Positions 22,043 to 23,578 of a DNA stretch of 23,578 bases are shown here, in pieces (the first letter of the stretch is position 1; the number at the start of each line of letters is the position of its first letter). Both the position numbers and the translations under genes were made by a program. The DNA comes from Bacteriovoracaceae bacterium UBA6261. GTDB taxonomy: Bacteria; Bdellovibrionota; Bacteriovoracia; Bacteriovoracales; Bacteriovoracaceae. The stretch covers positions 1-23,578 of the forward strand of contig DJVH01000013.1 in NCBI GenBank assembly GCA_002440825.1. Reading direction: 5' to 3'. The notes under the pieces are model-generated. The model ran no database searches. It was not told the origin of the DNA and saw only the letters and a program-made list of their open reading frames with translations.

Positions 22043-22852
22043 TCAAAACCAATTTATTTTTTTCAAATACTTTTTGACATGCGAAGCGGCCAGATTGGGT
22101 TCATGATGCGGCAACTTTGTCGGTTTTTCGAGTGTGACAGAATTTTTTTTCTCCAGCAAACTCTCCATAAAACGCTCCGACCCATCATTGCCCACAACCA
22201 GATCGTCGACGCCAGTAATGAGGTGAATGGTTTGACCGATGACGGCCAGCTTTTGCTTTTCTTCTTTAATCCAGGGAAACACATGATCAGGTTTAAGTTC
22301 AGGAGAAACCAGCTGCTCGCGTACCCGCAATGTGCTTTTATAAAAAGGTGTATCGAAAAGATGAACGACGCCGACAGGGGCCATGCCCAGTCCTACGCAG
22401 ACCGCGCGTTTATTGTAAGCAGCAAATTCTGGAAGCATTAAGGCCTTAAGTGACATCATGGCGCCCAGAGAATGTCCGGCGAGAACGAGACGCGCTTCAT
22501 TTGTTTCCCACATATTTTCATACAAGGGAAATTCGTCCAGAAAAATTTTTTTCAACGTCTGGAAAGCCTCTATAAAGAGTTCGTGGGCATGATTTTTAAA
22601 ATGATCGAAGCTTTTAACTTCAGAGAAATTTCCCTGGTAATGACCAGGAAGATCAAAAACAATACAGCTGACACCGACTTCTGCCAGGCGAATGGCCCAG
22701 TTCATTACCGATGTTTTGTCAGAAGTATAACCGTGAGTGATAAGCGCGAAAGTCGGTTGAACGCTTTCGCTCTCCGTTCCTATTTCAGGAAGAAAAACGA
22801 AAGCGTTTGTCAGTTGATCAAGATAAGGAAGTGTTGTCTTGTGTAATTTCAT
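22043..22852 (-). CDS. Alpha/beta hydrolase
   Basis: The 269-residue protein has the fold's usual order: oxyanion loop HGYTSDKTS (40-48), FDLPGHYQG, nucleophile elbow GHSLG (Ser128), an acid at GVDDLV (Asp216 or 217) and a late His in LPHHEPN (His249 or 250). It could be an esterase, lipase or peptidase; motifs do not say which. No signal peptide is seen. AGGG lies just three bases before the ATG. It follows the DUF1176 gene by 20 bases on the same strand, and an 80-base AT-rich gap separates it from the diiron gene. Confidence 0.88.
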   Translation of the reverse strand: MKLHKTTLPYLDQLTNAFVFLPEIGTESESVQPTFALITHGYTSDKTSVMNWAIRLAEVGVSCIVFDLPGHYQGNFSEVKSFDHFKNHAHELFIEAFQTLKKIFLDEFPLYENMWETNEARLVLAGHSLGAMMSLKALMLPEFAAYNKRAVCVGLGMAPVGVVHLFDTPFYKSTLRVREQLVSPELKPDHVFPWIKEEKQKLAVIGQTIHLITGVDDLVVGNDGSERFMESLLEKKNSVTLEKPTKLPHHEPNLAASHVKKYLKKINWF

Positions 22853-22872
22853 AGACCCTAAGTCTACTCAAT

Positions 22873-23397
22873 TTAGTGCGAATAAACCACCGGCCAGTCA
22901 GCTTCAATATCGCCGTCGCAGTGATCTTTTACACGGGCCTCTTTTAAAATAAATTTTTCCTCTTCAGCAGAATAAGCATACGTCGAAGCTGAACCGCAAT
23001 CGCCGATGCCGCGCCCTTTCTGGAAAGTATAAAGCGACTGTGAAGCAGGATCGTAGTCAGCGCCCATCAAACTATTCGTCGCCGTAAAATTGCCTTTAAA
23101 ATCGATTTCTGCCACCCAGACGTCTGTGATTGCGCCGCCTGGATCAACAATGTAAGCGCGTTCCTGAGAATTGTAAGCGTACATTTCGCAGCCAAGAACA
23201 TAGAGCGTGTTAATTTGTTTAGAATAAGGTGATTGAGGTAATGTGTAGACCGCTCGTAAAAACCATTTGCCATCACTTGAGCCGAAATCTGGACAGACCG
23301 CTGTGTGATGAGCGACTAAATGTTCGGGAAGAACCGGCGGTTTTTCCTCTGCAAAGGCCGAAAAAGTCAGAAGCAAAAACATAAGTGTAAATTTCAT
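22873..23397 (-). CDS. Secreted protein resembling DUF1176
   Basis: The 174-residue product has a signal peptide (MKFTLMFLLLTFSAFA) and four cysteines in the mature part. LYVLGCEMYAYNSQERAYIV, FQKGRGIGDCGSASTYAYSAEEEKFIL and DHCDGDIEADWPVVY match the C-terminal part of the DUF1176 family, periplasmic proteins of unknown role, although this protein is short and lacks the family's N-terminal half. GAGG lies five bases before ATG 23397. It is the first gene of a probable pair with the hydrolase and is divergent from the tRNA gene. Confidence 0.75.
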   Translation of the reverse strand: MKFTLMFLLLTFSAFAEEKPPVLPEHLVAHHTAVCPDFGSSDGKWFLRAVYTLPQSPYSKQINTLYVLGCEMYAYNSQERAYIVDPGGAITDVWVAEIDFKGNFTATNSLMGADYDPASQSLYTFQKGRGIGDCGSASTYAYSAEEEKFILKEARVKDHCDGDIEADWPVVYSH

Positions 23398-23501
23398 AAA
23401 GTCCTCGCTTTTTAGAGTTAAAGGGCAAAAGTTCGGTGGACTCTATAGAATATGCGCCGCTTTGAAAACTTCAGAAATCCTACTTTTTTTTGTTAAAACA
23501 A

Positions 23502-23530
23502 TTGACGAAAGCAATCGTATCTATTAATTT
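23502..23530 (+). promoter_or_regulatory. Probable tRNA promoter
   Basis: TTGACG (23502-23507) and TAATTT (23525-23530) are 17 bases apart, a good sigma-70 match at the -35 and a fair one at the -10. Transcription would start about 23537, some 17 bases before the tRNA 5' end. Confidence 0.55.
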
Positions 23531-23553
23531 TTAGATTCCAAAAAATGGTGCAC

Positions 23554-23578
23554 GCCCAGGTAGCTCAGTCGGTAGAGC
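23554..23578 (+). tRNA. tRNA gene, 5' part only (possibly tRNA-Phe)
   Basis: Acceptor arm GCCCAGG, then TA, D stem GCTC, loop AGTCGGTA and GAGC are a standard tRNA 5' half cut by the window edge. The start resembles proteobacterial tRNA-Phe, but the anticodon lies outside, so the identity is a guess. Confidence 0.85.

Noticed and set aside
22079..22846. Two frames of about 120 codons on the + strand opposite the alpha/beta hydrolase
   Set aside because: Both are antisense to a protein with an intact catalytic triad pattern; no independent support.
1..23578. Mobile elements, prophage or CRISPR
   Set aside because: No transposase, integrase or phage proteins, no direct repeats with regular spacers, and genes are packed as in a stable chromosome. 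The tRNA at the right edge is cut, so an integration site there cannot be judged.

Overview
The window reads as chromosomal DNA of a predatory or predator-related bacterium of the Bdellovibrio/Bacteriovorax group, most likely Bacteriovoracales. This rests on moderately AT-rich DNA, dense gene packing, many secreted proteins of unknown role, and above all a set of sphingolipid genes; Bacteriovorax (formerly Bdellovibrio) stolpii is a known producer of sphingophosphonolipids and a known source of bacterial serine palmitoyltransferase. The assignment is inference from gene content, not from a marker gene. I see no insertion sequence, prophage, CRISPR array or long repeat.

Layout. 1-395: 3' end of a class II fructose-bisphosphate aldolase, then an intrinsic terminator. 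545-2832 (+): a secreted caspase-fold protein, a small secreted protein and a DUF4442 hotdog protein, tightly spaced. 2829-3431 (-): a secreted Cys-rich protein with a TTG start. 6952-3496 (-): a DUF2797 protein and aminopeptidase N, closed by a strong terminator. 7035-7811 (+): a PilZ-domain protein, divergent from DUF2797.

7939-13952 is the most interesting region. On the + strand, serine palmitoyltransferase, a tandem-GNAT acyltransferase (candidate bacterial ceramide synthase), a MAPEG membrane protein and an extended SDR (candidate ceramide reductase) form one operon with overlapping genes. Converging on it from the - strand are a fatty-acid 2-hydroxylase with all ten expected histidines and a PAP2 phosphatase, coupled by TGATG. 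Next to the hydroxylase, divergent, is a secreted START-like protein. Read together: condensation of serine with an acyl thioester, N-acylation, reduction and 2-hydroxylation to a hydroxy-dihydroceramide, then possibly phosphate or head-group processing in the periplasm and lipid carriage. The first three enzymatic steps and the hydroxylation are supported by family assignment; the roles of MAPEG, PAP2 and the START-like protein are inferred from position.

13953-14223 is a structured gene-free stretch with two hairpins and a terminator. 14224-16373: a LysR regulator divergent from a YceI-like protein and adenine phosphoribosyltransferase. 18806-16377 (-): phosphoenolpyruvate synthase. 18944-19914: an Ohr peroxidase and its divergent two-cysteine OhrR repressor around a palindromic operator. 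21962-19924 (-): a two-gene unit of an R2-like diiron protein and a ferredoxin-type flavin reductase, a possible undescribed oxygenase. 23397-22043 (-): a DUF1176 protein and an alpha/beta hydrolase. The window ends in the first 25 bases of a tRNA gene with a recognisable promoter.
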